Source: Knoxdaviesia capensis (lineage: Eukaryota; Ascomycota; Sordariomycetes; Microascales; Gondwanamycetaceae). From it: a DNA stretch of 64,000 nucleotides. Location: NCBI GenBank assembly GCA_001510575.1, contig LNGK01000006.1, positions 1 through 64,000 on the forward strand, given 5' to 3'. The notes beneath the pieces are model-generated. The model had not been told where the DNA came from. It made no database searches and worked only from the letters and a program-made list of their open reading frames with translations. This document shows positions 45,881 through 54,553 of the stretch, in pieces (position 1 is the first letter of the stretch; each line of letters opens with the position of its first letter). A program made the translations under genes and the position numbers.

Positions 45881-46650
45881 GGGTCGAGCCGTCTGGGCGT
45901 ATTTGTATTTCTGATATCATTTTTTTTGTTTCTGGTGTTTAGTGGGCTCATCGGTACAGTCTTGTCTTTTCTCTCTCTTTCTTCGTTCATCTTCGCCCGG
46001 TTCTCGCTGTGTTTCCGCGTCCAGGGCGGGTGGGCATGTTCTGTACTTCTCTTCTCACTTCTTTTGTCCAGCTTAGACTTGCTGCGAATACAGTTCCTGG
46101 GTTGTTTGAAGCGCTGAATCTGGTGTGTGTATCATTATCCCCGTATTGTGCGAGATATCCGAGTTGCTGTCCACGCAAGCATTTTGAGTTGATCCTTCAA
46201 CGTTATCCCGACCAAAGTGGCGATACTTTCCTGGCCGGGGATCTCGTTTTAGCGGGCGGTTAAGCGCTGTGGCCACTACAAGACTCCCAAATTTAGGCGC
46301 GGCCCGCTTTCCAGATGCTTCTTGAATGTGCCAGTTCCAGGGCACCTTCCAGCGGGCCAGTGTCAAGTGGGCGCCCATTAGTCAGCTCTTTCTAGTGGTT
46401 GTCCCGGCACTCCTTCAGCGCATGCCAAGAGGCGCAATCAGCTGCCTCTCCCCCTCTGCTGCCTTGAGTTCCTCGATTTGGCATCCTGATGATTCTCTCC
46501 TCTTCCACCTGGCTGCTCCGGTTCCTAACTGAGCTGCCGCGTACACCTGTTCCCCGTCTTCGGTTTCTAATCACAACGGGGCAAATTCCATCATCGTTCC
46601 TTGGGCCCTGACCGGACACTCTTTAAAACCCCCTCCAAAACCTGCCCATC
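45881..46650. other. Intergenic region
   Basis: Tandem arrangement, MTP18-like gene followed by the AN1 gene; T-rich 3' UTR on the left. No gene or strong motif seen in 770 bases. Confidence 0.55.
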
Positions 46651-47595
46651 ATGTCTTCGTCACAGTCGTTGCGGCCGTCTGCCCAAGAATCCTCGTCCTC
46701 AGACACAAGCTACGTCAAGATGGATGATAAAAACGACGCCTCGCTGATCGGCACCCACTGCCAATACGCCTTTTGCAACCAACTCGACTTCCTCCCGTTT
46801 CTCTGCCAAAGCTGCACCCACACATTCTGCCTCGACCACCGATCCGAGACGTCCCACAAATGCACAAACGCCGGCGCGTGGGCCCGGCGGCGGCGTGAGG
46901 CCGAACTCGCGAAAGCCAGCATCGGCCAGGGCCGCCGGATCCGCGACGCCGTGTCGGAGAAGCCGTGCTGCGTGTCGACCTGCAACACAATCATCGGCAC
47001 CCCGCGCCAGCCCGGTGTGCACTGCCCAACATGCTACTACGACTTCTGCCTCAGCCACCGGCTCTCCGAAGACCACGACTGCAAGAGCCGCGTGCGCCGC
47101 GTATACGATACCCCGGACCTCTCCCAGCGCAGCCGGACGGCGCTGGACCGGCTGCGGGCGTGGGGGTCGAGCAAAAAGCAGCAGGCGACGCGCGCCCTGC
47201 CCAAGCCCAAGCCCAGCAGCGCCTCGCAGCGCATGGTCGCGGTGAACACCCTGAAGAAGACCGCCAAGGGCGACGCCAAGCTGGCGCCGGAGAAGCGGGT
47301 GTACCTGTACGTTGAGGCCGAGGCCGAGACCACCACCGCCAAGTTCCCCAAGGGTGCCTTCTTCTACTCCCGCGACTGGGTCATTGGCCGCGTGCTGGAT
47401 GCCGCTGCCCGCAGCCTGCAGGTCGAGAACATCAATCACCAGTCGTCCAGCGAGACTGACAAGCTGCGGGTTTTCCACGTTGAGGGCGGCCGGCTGCTGG
47501 AGTTCGATGAGAAAGTGGGCTCGGCTGTCGTCAGCGGGAACACTATCGTTCTTCTGCGCGGAGTCGGACCGCCGCCTGAACTCATCGACCTATGA
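46651..47595 (+). CDS. CUZ1/ZFAND1-like protein: two AN1 zinc fingers plus UBL
   Basis: Single exon, 314 aa. Both AN1 fingers are complete: C37, C42, C52, C55, C60, H63, H69, C71, and C106, C111, C125, C128, C133, H136, H142, C144. A basic linker (about 145-200) is followed by a C-terminal ubiquitin-like fold (about 200-310: VYLYVEAEAETTTAKFPKGAFF, GRVLDAAARSLQV, GNTIVLLRGV). This order is that of yeast Cuz1 and human ZFAND1, which bring Cdc48/p97 and the proteasome together under arsenite or oxidative stress. The assignment rests on architecture. Confidence 0.88.
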   Translation: MSSSQSLRPSAQESSSSDTSYVKMDDKNDASLIGTHCQYAFCNQLDFLPFLCQSCTHTFCLDHRSETSHKCTNAGAWARRRREAELAKASIGQGRRIRDAVSEKPCCVSTCNTIIGTPRQPGVHCPTCYYDFCLSHRLSEDHDCKSRVRRVYDTPDLSQRSRTALDRLRAWGSSKKQQATRALPKPKPSSASQRMVAVNTLKKTAKGDAKLAPEKRVYLYVEAEAETTTAKFPKGAFFYSRDWVIGRVLDAAARSLQVENINHQSSSETDKLRVFHVEGGRLLEFDEKVGSAVVSGNTIVLLRGVGPPPELIDL

Positions 47596-48136
47596 AGGAG
47601 CGTTCCGTCGAAGACGGCATGTTCTATGATATATACTGCTTCTCTTTTGGCCTGATTTCAATCTCACGATGCGTAACGACTTTATATAACGTCTGCCATA
47701 GTGGGGGTGGATTCCTGTGATTTGAGATTAGATTACACTGTCAGAGCGACTTTGATGGAATCATAGCATGTTTCTCTTTTCTTTTCCTGTTTTAATGTTA
47801 GCTCCATGTTTTGGGAAAGTGGCTTTTAACTCAATGAATTCTTTCTTCATTTTGTGTGCAAACCAATGCGAACTTTACTCTTCTGACCCTTCTCAAATCA
47901 ACCTGTAGGGTTATGGTATTTTTGGTTAGGGTTAATAGAGCTAAATAGCTTCACGTGACTTCGTGAATCTTCGAGATGTGAATCCACCAGGCATCATCAG
48001 GGCGCTGACTTCACGCCAATCACCTAACATCGTATTTCCTCCAATTCCAGTCCATTGCCTGTTTTATTTGATTTTCCAATGCCACAAATATCTCCAGATT
48101 TCATTACCTCCCGATTTTACTCTCACCTGGACGACA
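47596..48136. promoter_or_regulatory. RAD4 upstream region with teloboxes
   Basis: TAGGGTTA (47906-47913) and TTAGGGTTA (47926-47934) lie about 200 bases before the RAD4 ATG, followed by a CACGTGA E-box at about 47953. Confidence 0.5.
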
Positions 48137-51100
48137 ATGCCGCCTCGAGCGCCGAAAAAGCGCCAGCGTGAACCAGCCCCGAAACCCACGCCCTCGAAAT
48201 CCCGTCCGGGTGCGCGTAAGCCGACATTGTTTGACGATATCGATGGTGGCAGCAGCTCTGCGAATCGATCTACTCCCTCGAAAACCGTGCTAGACTTGGA
48301 TGTCGGATCAGACGGTGGCCATGACGACAGCTCTTTGTCGTCTCTGTCCGACGTAGACTTTGAGGATGTTCCGCTCCCGAAGCGACCCCGAGTTGACCCC
48401 GGCCCCCAACCAGCCGCGCAAACCGTCGAAGCAGCCTCCGATGGCGAAGACGATGACGAAGAAGATGACGATGACGACGACGATGTTCAATTCGAAGATG
48501 TGCTCGCGAATCCCATGGATTTTGTCCGCGAAGACACGCCCTCCGCGCCCTCGGGAACTCTCGAACTGACGTTGCGGCCGGATTCCCGTGTGGCCATTGA
48601 CAACGTGTACGGAACGAAACGCGGCGCGACAAAGCTGGGCAGGAAGATCCGGCTCGCCAGCCACAGTCTGCATGTGCAGTTCCTGCTGTGGCACAACGCG
48701 GTGCGCAATGCGTGGATCTGCGACGCCGAGGTGCAGGCCACGGTCATGTCGCACGTCCCGCACCGGCTCTGGGACGAGATCGACCGGTGGCGGCGCGAGA
48801 GCGGGCTTGAAGTCGAGCCAGTGAAGCCGAAGCCGAAGCCGAAGTCCAAAGCTAGCGGGAAGGGAAAAAAGGCGGCGGTCGACCGGGAGCGGAGCAGCGC
48901 GGCCGAAAAGCTCGGCTCGGCCGCCGTGGACTTGAGTCGTGGGGACCCGCTGTTCCGTCTCATGCAAACGCTCGTCGGGTGGTGGAAGCAGCGATTCCGT
49001 GTTACGGCCCCCGGACTCCGGAAGATTGGATACATGGACCTGGACCGGTTAGACCGTGCGAACCGCTCGTTTCTGTCGGATCCGCACGACCCCGCCAAGT
49101 TCGGTGAGAGAGTCGACGGGCTGGATGGGTTTCGGCAGTGTGCACAGGTCCTGGAGGGGAGTCGGGATATCGGCGCCCAGCTGTTCACGGCTCTGTTACG
49201 TGCTCTGGGTATCGAGGCCCGCATGGTCGCCAGTCTGCAGCCTGTGGGGTTCGGCTGGACCAAGTTTGAGGAAGCTGAGCCGGAGAAAGACGTCGCCGCG
49301 GTGGGTGGCCAGACGCCGAAAGCGGCCAAGGCTGGGGAAGCAGTTGGTTCCGACAGACCAGCACCTGCAAAAGCCAAGAGTTCGCGGAGGCCTTCCCGGC
49401 CAAAGCGTCAAGCGTCAGATTCAGATTCCGACATGGAACTCGCAGTTCCCGATAGTGACGACGAGTCTGTCGAGGATGTCCCCGTCACCCCACGCAAACG
49501 CAACGCGGCTTCATCGACGCCAAAGTTTGACGCCGACCTTGAATACCCCATCTACTGGACCGAAGTCTTGTCACCGATTACGAACAAATATCTTCCTGTT
49601 GAAGCCATGGTTAAGAAGATCACAGCCACCACTCGGGAGCTTACCGAAGCGCTAGAGCCGCGTGGTGCCAAGGCAGATAAGGCCCGCCAGGTCATGGCTT
49701 ATGTTGTAGCGTACTCTGCCGATGGTACTGCCAAAGACGTCACTGTACGGTATCTCAAAGGCCAGGTCTTCCCTGGTCGGACCAAAGGCACTCGGCTCCC
49801 ACCACAGAAGGTGCCCGTGTACAACCGGCACGGAAAAGTCAAGAGGTACGAATACGCCGACTGGTTCAAGAGGATCATGAGCGGCTACCTGCGCGGCGGT
49901 GACAAACTACACCCGATAACCGATGCCGACCAATACGAGGACGAAACGGATTTGCTGGCGCGTACCGCAGAGAAGAAAGAGATCAAGCCCGGCGAGGAGA
50001 CGCTGCAGTTTTACAAGAGCTCTCAGGAGTATGTGCTGCTTCGGCACCTAAAGCGTGAAGAGGCCCTGGTCGCCGGAGCGAAGATTGTGCGGCACTTCCG
50101 CACGAAGACCAAGGGAAGCAGTAGTAGTCGCGCGGCCGCCGTTCCGGAAGCGACCGACGGCGAGCCGGTGTTTCTGCGGTGCGACGTGGTGCAAGTGAAG
50201 AGCGCAGAGACGTGGCACAAACAGGGCCGCGCACCGCTTCCGGGCATGGAGCCGCTGAAGCGCGTGCCGTACCGCGCCGCCACGCTCAACCGCAAGCGCG
50301 AGATCGCCGAGGCCGAAGCGGCCAGCGGCGCGCGCGTGCTGCAGGGCCTGTACAGCTTCGACCAGACCGACTGGATCATCCCGCCGCCGATCCGCGACGG
50401 CATCATCCCGAAGAACGAGTACGGCAACATCGACCTTTTCGTCGAGCACATGTGCCCGGAGGGCGCCGTGCACGTGCCGTACCGCGGCGCGGTGCGCGTG
50501 TGCAAGCGGCTGCAGATCGACTTTGCCGAGGCCGTCGTCGACTTTGAGTTTGGCCACCGCATGGCCGTGCCGGTCATCCAGGGCGTCGTGGTGGCCGAGG
50601 AGTACTACGACCAGGTGATGGAGGAGCTGCGGCGCGATGAGATTGAACGGGCCCGCAAGGAGGACGAGAAGCGGCGCAAGGCTGCGTTGGCCACATGGCG
50701 GCGCCTGTTGATGGGTGTGCGGGTGGTCAAGCGGCTGCGCGAGGAGTACGGGGGCATGGGCGATGGAGACACTGTGGTTGTGTTTGGGCGGCGTCGCGGT
50801 GTGCAAGATGGGGGATCGTCGGCGGCGGTGGCCACGCCAGTTGCTGCTGCTGGTGATGTCGAAGCGTCTGTGGATGAGGCCGAGCTGGGTGGAGGGTTCC
50901 TCCCGGAGGGCTTTGAGGAAGACGACGGCGGGGATGTTGCCGAACCTGTCGGTGGAGACGCGGCCGTGTCAAGGTACTTCCCGGTTGTGGATGACGAGGA
51001 CGACGACGAGGACGGCCCGGCAGCCGGAGGGCTACACGTTGAAGATCACCGTGCAGTCTCGCCGCCAGAAGCAGCCGAACCTGCTGAGCCGGCGGCCGAG

Positions 51101-51283
51101 GAAAGGCCCGCACCCGGGCCGATACCGGTGCCAGCAAAGGCTCGGACTTCCAAGAAAACACCTACGGCCGCGGCTAAGAAACGTGCCGAGCCGGCACCGT
51201 CGACACGACACCAGCCAAGGCGAAAAGCGCAAAAGGCAGCGGTTGTTCTGGATGATGACGATGATGAGGATGATACTCTTTAG
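48137..51283 (+). CDS. rad4: DNA damage recognition protein Rad4 (XPC)
   Basis: Single exon, 1048 aa; the first in-frame ATG is at 48137. The N-terminus is Lys/Arg/Pro-rich and contains a long acidic run (about 95-115). The transglutaminase-like domain runs from about 270 to 600 (DPLFRLMQTLVGWWKQRF, QLFTALLRALGIEARMVASLQP, YPIYWTEVLSP), with a large low-complexity insert near 390-460. BHD1 starts near 624 (YKSSQEYVLLRHLKREE). BHD2 follows near 688 (SAETWHKQGR). BHD3 covers 735-825 (LYSFDQTDWIIPPPIRDGIIPKNEYGNIDLF, then FEFGHRMAVPVIQGVVVAEEY). Rad4 with Rad23 opens DNA around bulky lesions and starts nucleotide excision repair. The C-terminus is again disordered and ends in an Asp-rich stretch. 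Confidence 0.95.
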   Translation: MPPRAPKKRQREPAPKPTPSKSRPGARKPTLFDDIDGGSSSANRSTPSKTVLDLDVGSDGGHDDSSLSSLSDVDFEDVPLPKRPRVDPGPQPAAQTVEAASDGEDDDEEDDDDDDDVQFEDVLANPMDFVREDTPSAPSGTLELTLRPDSRVAIDNVYGTKRGATKLGRKIRLASHSLHVQFLLWHNAVRNAWICDAEVQATVMSHVPHRLWDEIDRWRRESGLEVEPVKPKPKPKSKASGKGKKAAVDRERSSAAEKLGSAAVDLSRGDPLFRLMQTLVGWWKQRFRVTAPGLRKIGYMDLDRLDRANRSFLSDPHDPAKFGERVDGLDGFRQCAQVLEGSRDIGAQLFTALLRALGIEARMVASLQPVGFGWTKFEEAEPEKDVAAVGGQTPKAAKAGEAVGSDRPAPAKAKSSRRPSRPKRQASDSDSDMELAVPDSDDESVEDVPVTPRKRNAASSTPKFDADLEYPIYWTEVLSPITNKYLPVEAMVKKITATTRELTEALEPRGAKADKARQVMAYVVAYSADGTAKDVTVRYLKGQVFPGRTKGTRLPPQKVPVYNRHGKVKRYEYADWFKRIMSGYLRGGDKLHPITDADQYEDETDLLARTAEKKEIKPGEETLQFYKSSQEYVLLRHLKREEALVAGAKIVRHFRTKTKGSSSSRAAAVPEATDGEPVFLRCDVVQVKSAETWHKQGRAPLPGMEPLKRVPYRAATLNRKREIAEAEAASGARVLQGLYSFDQTDWIIPPPIRDGIIPKNEYGNIDLFVEHMCPEGAVHVPYRGAVRVCKRLQIDFAEAVVDFEFGHRMAVPVIQGVVVAEEYYDQVMEELRRDEIERARKEDEKRRKAALATWRRLLMGVRVVKRLREEYGGMGDGDTVVVFGRRRGVQDGGSSAAVATPVAAAGDVEASVDEAELGGGFLPEGFEEDDGGDVAEPVGGDAAVSRYFPVVDDEDDDEDGPAAGGLHVEDHRAVSPPEAAEPAEPAAEERPAPGPIPVPAKARTSKKTPTAAAKKRAEPAPSTRHQPRRKAQKAAVVLDDDDDEDDTL

Positions 51284-51916
51284 CACGTATTAGGATTTTA
51301 CAGCAAACCATAGAGTGGAAGAACAAAAGATGGTTGGTTGATTGACGCGGTGAGGCTAGAGATACATGATTCTTCATAAAACGAAAGCTGGCTCCGGACC
51401 CGAAGCGGGACGTTCCACAGCAACCATCCAAGACACTCCCCCCAGACCCCCACTAGCAAGCATTCGATTATAACCAGGCCTACCGACACAAAACAGGGCT
51501 AGCATCCAACCAAGTCAAGTGAACCACCAGAAGTCCTTCCGTTTTTTGTTGGTTTTTGTGTCTGTCGAGAAGTTTGTCGTAGCCGGAAAGGAAACACAGA
51601 GCAGAGGAGAAATGCCGGTGTGTTTGTCGTGAGGTGTTTTCGCGTAGACGGCCGAGCGAAATGATATCGTGCACAATATCCACGTCGGAGCGAACAGACG
51701 GAGAGGGCGGGAGAGAAGAGGCTCAATTGCGGGATGAGCAAACCGTTCTCGGCGGAGAGAAGAGAATCCATGGGACGCCATCCAAGGAGCCGAAAAGTCC
51801 ATGGCTTACCGGAGCTCTCGGTCAGGGAGCTCGGCAAAGCTTTGCGGGCGTCAAGGAACAGTGTCGACAAACCGAACCTCGCCTTGAGTGATGGAGTCAT
51901 GGAAGTGACAGGGTGG

Positions 51917-52054
51917 GTACCGGAATCACACGTCCGGTTTGCGTGTTTGCCAAAGTTTAGACGCTGAGGCAGCGCTTCCCAATCGGATATGCGGGAATTG
52001 GGAAAGCCCGCTACCAGGAAAAAAATATTGGTGTTCCCCGTGAGGAACCCGCGC
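51917..52054 (+). ncRNA. Short stem-loops upstream of the main hairpin tract
   Basis: ACCGGA/TCCGGT at about 51920 to 51939; CGCTG/CAGCG around 51962-51974; TTCCCAAT/ATTGGGAA at 51976-52004; and GTTCC/GGAAC near 52033-52048. The first one reads ATCACACGTCCGGTTT on its 3' side, which looks like the 3' strand of group II intron domain V, but the matching 5' strand and GAAA loop are missing. Confidence 0.3.
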
Positions 52055-52095
52055 CAGTTTACCGCATGGCAAGCGATCCCAGTGTTATAACGCCG

Positions 52096-52208
52096 CACAC
52101 CTTCGGTGTGTGACCATCGGACATACCTGCTTCGCAGGCATGCCCATTTCGGTCCCCAACGGGGTACAAAGGTATCTGCTTGGCAGGCGAGTTCGCCTGT
52201 CAAGACAG
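52096..52208 (+). repeat. Row of six tiny hairpins, mostly 3-nt loops
   Basis: CACACC-TTC-GGTGTG (52096-52110), CCTGC-TTC-GCAGG (52126-52138), CCCC-AAC-GGGG (52154-52164), CTGC-TTG-GCAG (52176-52186), CAGGCG-AGTT-CGCCTG (52184-52199) and CTGTC-AA-GACAG (52197-52208). Spacing is only about 10-20 bases, and the last three overlap so that alternative foldings are possible. Confidence 0.6.
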
Positions 52209-52380
52209 ATCCCAGTGCCAGCAGATCCGGACAAGATCTCGGCGCCTGGTGTCATGCTATGCCCGGTCCGTAGGACAGGGGATAGCCTCATTCAGTGGGA
52301 ATCCCTTTTAGCAGTCCCAACTGATCATCTCGGTTTAACCGCTCATTCACGGCGACACAACTGTGTCTCTCGTGAGATAT

Positions 52381-52740
52381 GCCAGCCGTCAAGAAGCAGG
52401 TTCCGAACCTCTTCTGGCGGACTGGCCCCTGAAGCCCGATCAATTTGTGATCAGTCAACAGCTTCAGCGGGGGGAACCCCGGGGAACCCCGCGCTGCGTC
52501 ATGCCGGGCTACTGTTGTAGTCGGCCGTGGCCAATGGCCGGTCACTGAGGCACGGTCCTCGTGCCTCGAGCGGATTGCCCTATGTTGAAGAAATCTTTCG
52601 ACACGGACTGCTGTGGTTGAAATCAAAACGATGAAAGCAACCACGAAATGCAGAATGGTGAAACCAGAGTTCGTATCTGCCTGATGCCAGTTTGATCCGC
52701 ATGGCCAGCGGTCTCCCCTCCAATTATACGGTGAGAGGAG
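52381..52740 (+). ncRNA. Densely structured tract, candidate structured RNA
   Basis: Nested inverted repeats: GCCA..AGAA..AGGTT-CCG-AACCT..TTCT..TGGC (52381-52418); CTGAAGC/GCTTCAG (52429-52467) enclosing GATCA/TGATC; GCGGGG/CCCCGC (52467-52492); GAGGCACG-GTCCT-CGTGCCTC (52547-52567); a wobble-containing stem TGTTGAAGA/TCTTTCGACA (52583-52603); GTGGTTG/CAACCAC (52613-52644); and CTC-rich arms near 52713-52740. The wobble stem pairs better in plus-strand RNA (U-G) than in the minus strand (A-C), so the functional strand may be plus. No covariance data are available. No known RNA family is assigned. Confidence 0.4.
52471..52490 (+). repeat. Perfect tandem duplication of a palindromic 10-mer
   Basis: The 10-mer GGGGAACCCC occurs twice back to back, inside the GCGGGG/CCCCGC stem. 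Either copy can fold on itself or pair with the other. Confidence 0.7.
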
Positions 52741-53200
52741 TAGCCCGGAATCGGATCCCCGGATAGGCCGCACCTGGGTATCAAGCAAACGCCATATAAT
52801 CCACGTGAGTAAAAGAGGCGGGCGATAAGGACTTCACGGAGAAAAAGAGCGAGAAAGAGACTCTACATACCTATACCGCTGCTCTGCCCCGATGGCTGCG
52901 ACATTTTCGCATGCTCCCAGCAATTTCGCGAAAAATGGGCGTCCGTTGAGTCGAGAAAGGATCGATTGAATGAAAGAGGGAAACAAGCAAACTTAAAAAA
53001 CAGGGCGGATGACCGGTATTTATAGGTTGGGAACTCATGTTCTAAATCACGTGTTGTCTCAATTGCAGCCTATCACAAGGGTGGGGAAGTCAGGAAGCAG
53101 CGACCGCATTTGGTTTAGACCTGCCTCGTTTGCAGGTCGTTTGCTATATAGGGTTTAACCCTGTGCTATCTGAGTATGTACTGTTTACTGTGCACACACA

Positions 53201-53803
53201 TCACCGTGTCTTTCCAAACTTCTCATGCCATTTCCCGACCTTCTTGGCCGGTTGGGCTGTTGCTGCGGCCGTGTCAATGGGAACCATCTCAAAAGTCTCA
53301 TGCACAGTGGCTAGGAGGTGTAGGCCGTCACGCGAAGGAAGGTCTGTATCCGTCGTGGTATCGTCATCCGGGGCGCCGGCAGAGGGGTTGGCGTCAAGGG
53401 CAGCAATGATTCCGGTGGTGGTCGTAGCACTTCTCCGCGTGGGGACAGGGCCGGGGCTGGCCAGGATCAGGGAGTTGGACGTGTTGCGTTGGCGCAGGGC
53501 ATACGTTCGTGAAGGTGACTTCAGCACGGCGGTATCTGAGGCGGGGTCAGACTCGAGGTACAGGCTATGGAGAAGAGGGGCGGTTCAGCATGTGCATTCG
53601 GGGGTATCGGGGATCTGAAGACAGCTGGGGTATATAATAGAATCCCAGCTCGGGGGCGGAAGGCCTCGACGCGGAGATTCTTACATTGGCGGTGATGGCC
53701 CCTCCAGAAGAGCCAGAAGATCTGCAGGGAGCTCGAGTAATCTGTAGCCGACACCGTCGGGGTTGTGGGCGACGGGAATACCATCACGTGTTTGGCTGGA
53801 CAT
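53201..53803 (-). CDS. dcc1: DCC1-like sister chromatid cohesion protein (short form)
   Basis: Two exons: 53803-53685 and 53564-53201 (160 aa). The intron runs GTAAGA to ATAG and splits AT|C. The product starts MSSQTRDGIPVAHN and contains GYRLLELPADLLALLEG, LYLESDPASDTAVLKSP and TYALRQRNTSNSLILASP. These are the hallmark N-terminal blocks of Dcc1, the subunit that with Ctf8 joins Ctf18-RFC for PCNA loading and cohesion. It ends WHEKFGKTR. The protein is much shorter than yeast or human Dcc1 (about 380-390 aa), so it either is a fungal short form or has lost the C-terminal winged helices. A double telobox lies 133 bases upstream of the start. Confidence 0.75.
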
Positions 53804-53935
53804 ATTAGAAGCCGTATGTCACTTGAAATGGAGAGATAGGTAGGTTGGACACGATGTTTGGAGCAGTTGATGTATGTGAGCTGGGGCATGTTGGTCGCGA
53901 GATTTGCGTGCAGCGAAACCAAAGTGGGGTGTTGC

Positions 53936-53951
53936 TTAGGGTTAGGGTTGG
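53936..53951 (+). promoter_or_regulatory. Double telobox upstream of DCC1
   Basis: TTAGGGTTAGGGTT (two complete telomere repeats plus two bases), 133 bases before the DCC1 ATG on the opposite strand. A likely Tbf1-type site by motif. Confidence 0.5.
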
Positions 53952-54495
53952 CCGCTGTCCCTTCTCTCAACCGTCAAATCCAACATAGCTTGAGATGTCA
54001 AGCTTTGCGGCGGCCTAGTACAGGATGAAGGTGCCTTCAAGCCTCTCTAGTATCTCCTTATGCGGACTAGTAGTAGAGTGCGCGTAGCAATCACTATGTG
54101 AGACTGACCAGCTCTTATGTGCTGTCCCGGCTGACCATTGGTTCTTCCTGGATGGTCGACTCGCCGAATCACGACGGGCGAAGCTGGTGGGGGCACTATG
54201 GAGCCATCACCACTGTTCTTGTGTCGTATAGCCAGCCCTTATCAGGACAGCAAACTTGACTATGGGCCTTACTGCTTAGGCTAAGTCAGAATCAGTTTCT
54301 ATGCCAGAGAGTAAACAAACGGAAACGTCTAAGCATCACCAAACACAGAGAATGTCCCGGAGCAAGCTGTGGGTGGATATCTATGGTGGCGATCTCTTGC
54401 TGGTGATTGGACCGCCAGCCGGAGACGCGTTTACAACCCTAAGCAAACGCGTCAAAAGTGGTAACCCTCAACATAAGCGGGAGCTGCTTCCGCTT

Positions 54496-54553
54496 TCAAT
54501 TTTGTGTTGTTGACATCAAACAAAACAACACACAAAATAAAACTCAAAATTGA
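54496..54553. repeat. AT-rich nested inverted repeat
   Basis: TCAATTTTG (54496-54504) pairs with CAAAATTGA (54545-54553). Just inside, TTTTGTGTTGTTG (54500-54512) faces CAACACACAAAA (54526-54537) with one extra base. The 58-bp unit could be a MITE end or a terminator-like hairpin. Confidence 0.5.

Larger units (their letters stand above)
51284..53200. other. Intergenic, RAD4 / DCC1, hairpin-dense
   Basis: No protein gene that I can support. From about 51920 to 52760 the sequence is packed with short inverted repeats (listed separately). A palindromic telobox pair, AGGGTTTAACCCT, lies at 53150-53162. Confidence 0.6.

Noticed and set aside
51499..52203. 234-codon minus-strand open frame across the hairpin tract
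   Set aside because: No recognisable domain. The frame overlaps dense inverted repeats, and wobble pairing favours the opposite strand as an RNA.
52200..52760. Group I intron interpretation of the hairpin tract
   Set aside because: No recognisable P, Q, R, S core elements (for example no GTTCAGAGACTA-type R element) were found on either strand.
53936..53951. Possible telomerase RNA template upstream of DCC1
   Set aside because: Same reasoning: it sits 133 bases upstream of a real start codon and fits a promoter telobox better.
53521..53970. 149-codon minus-strand frame starting MREGTAANP at DCC1
   Set aside because: It covers the DCC1 exon in the wrong phase. The spliced model in the other phase gives clear Dcc1 motifs.
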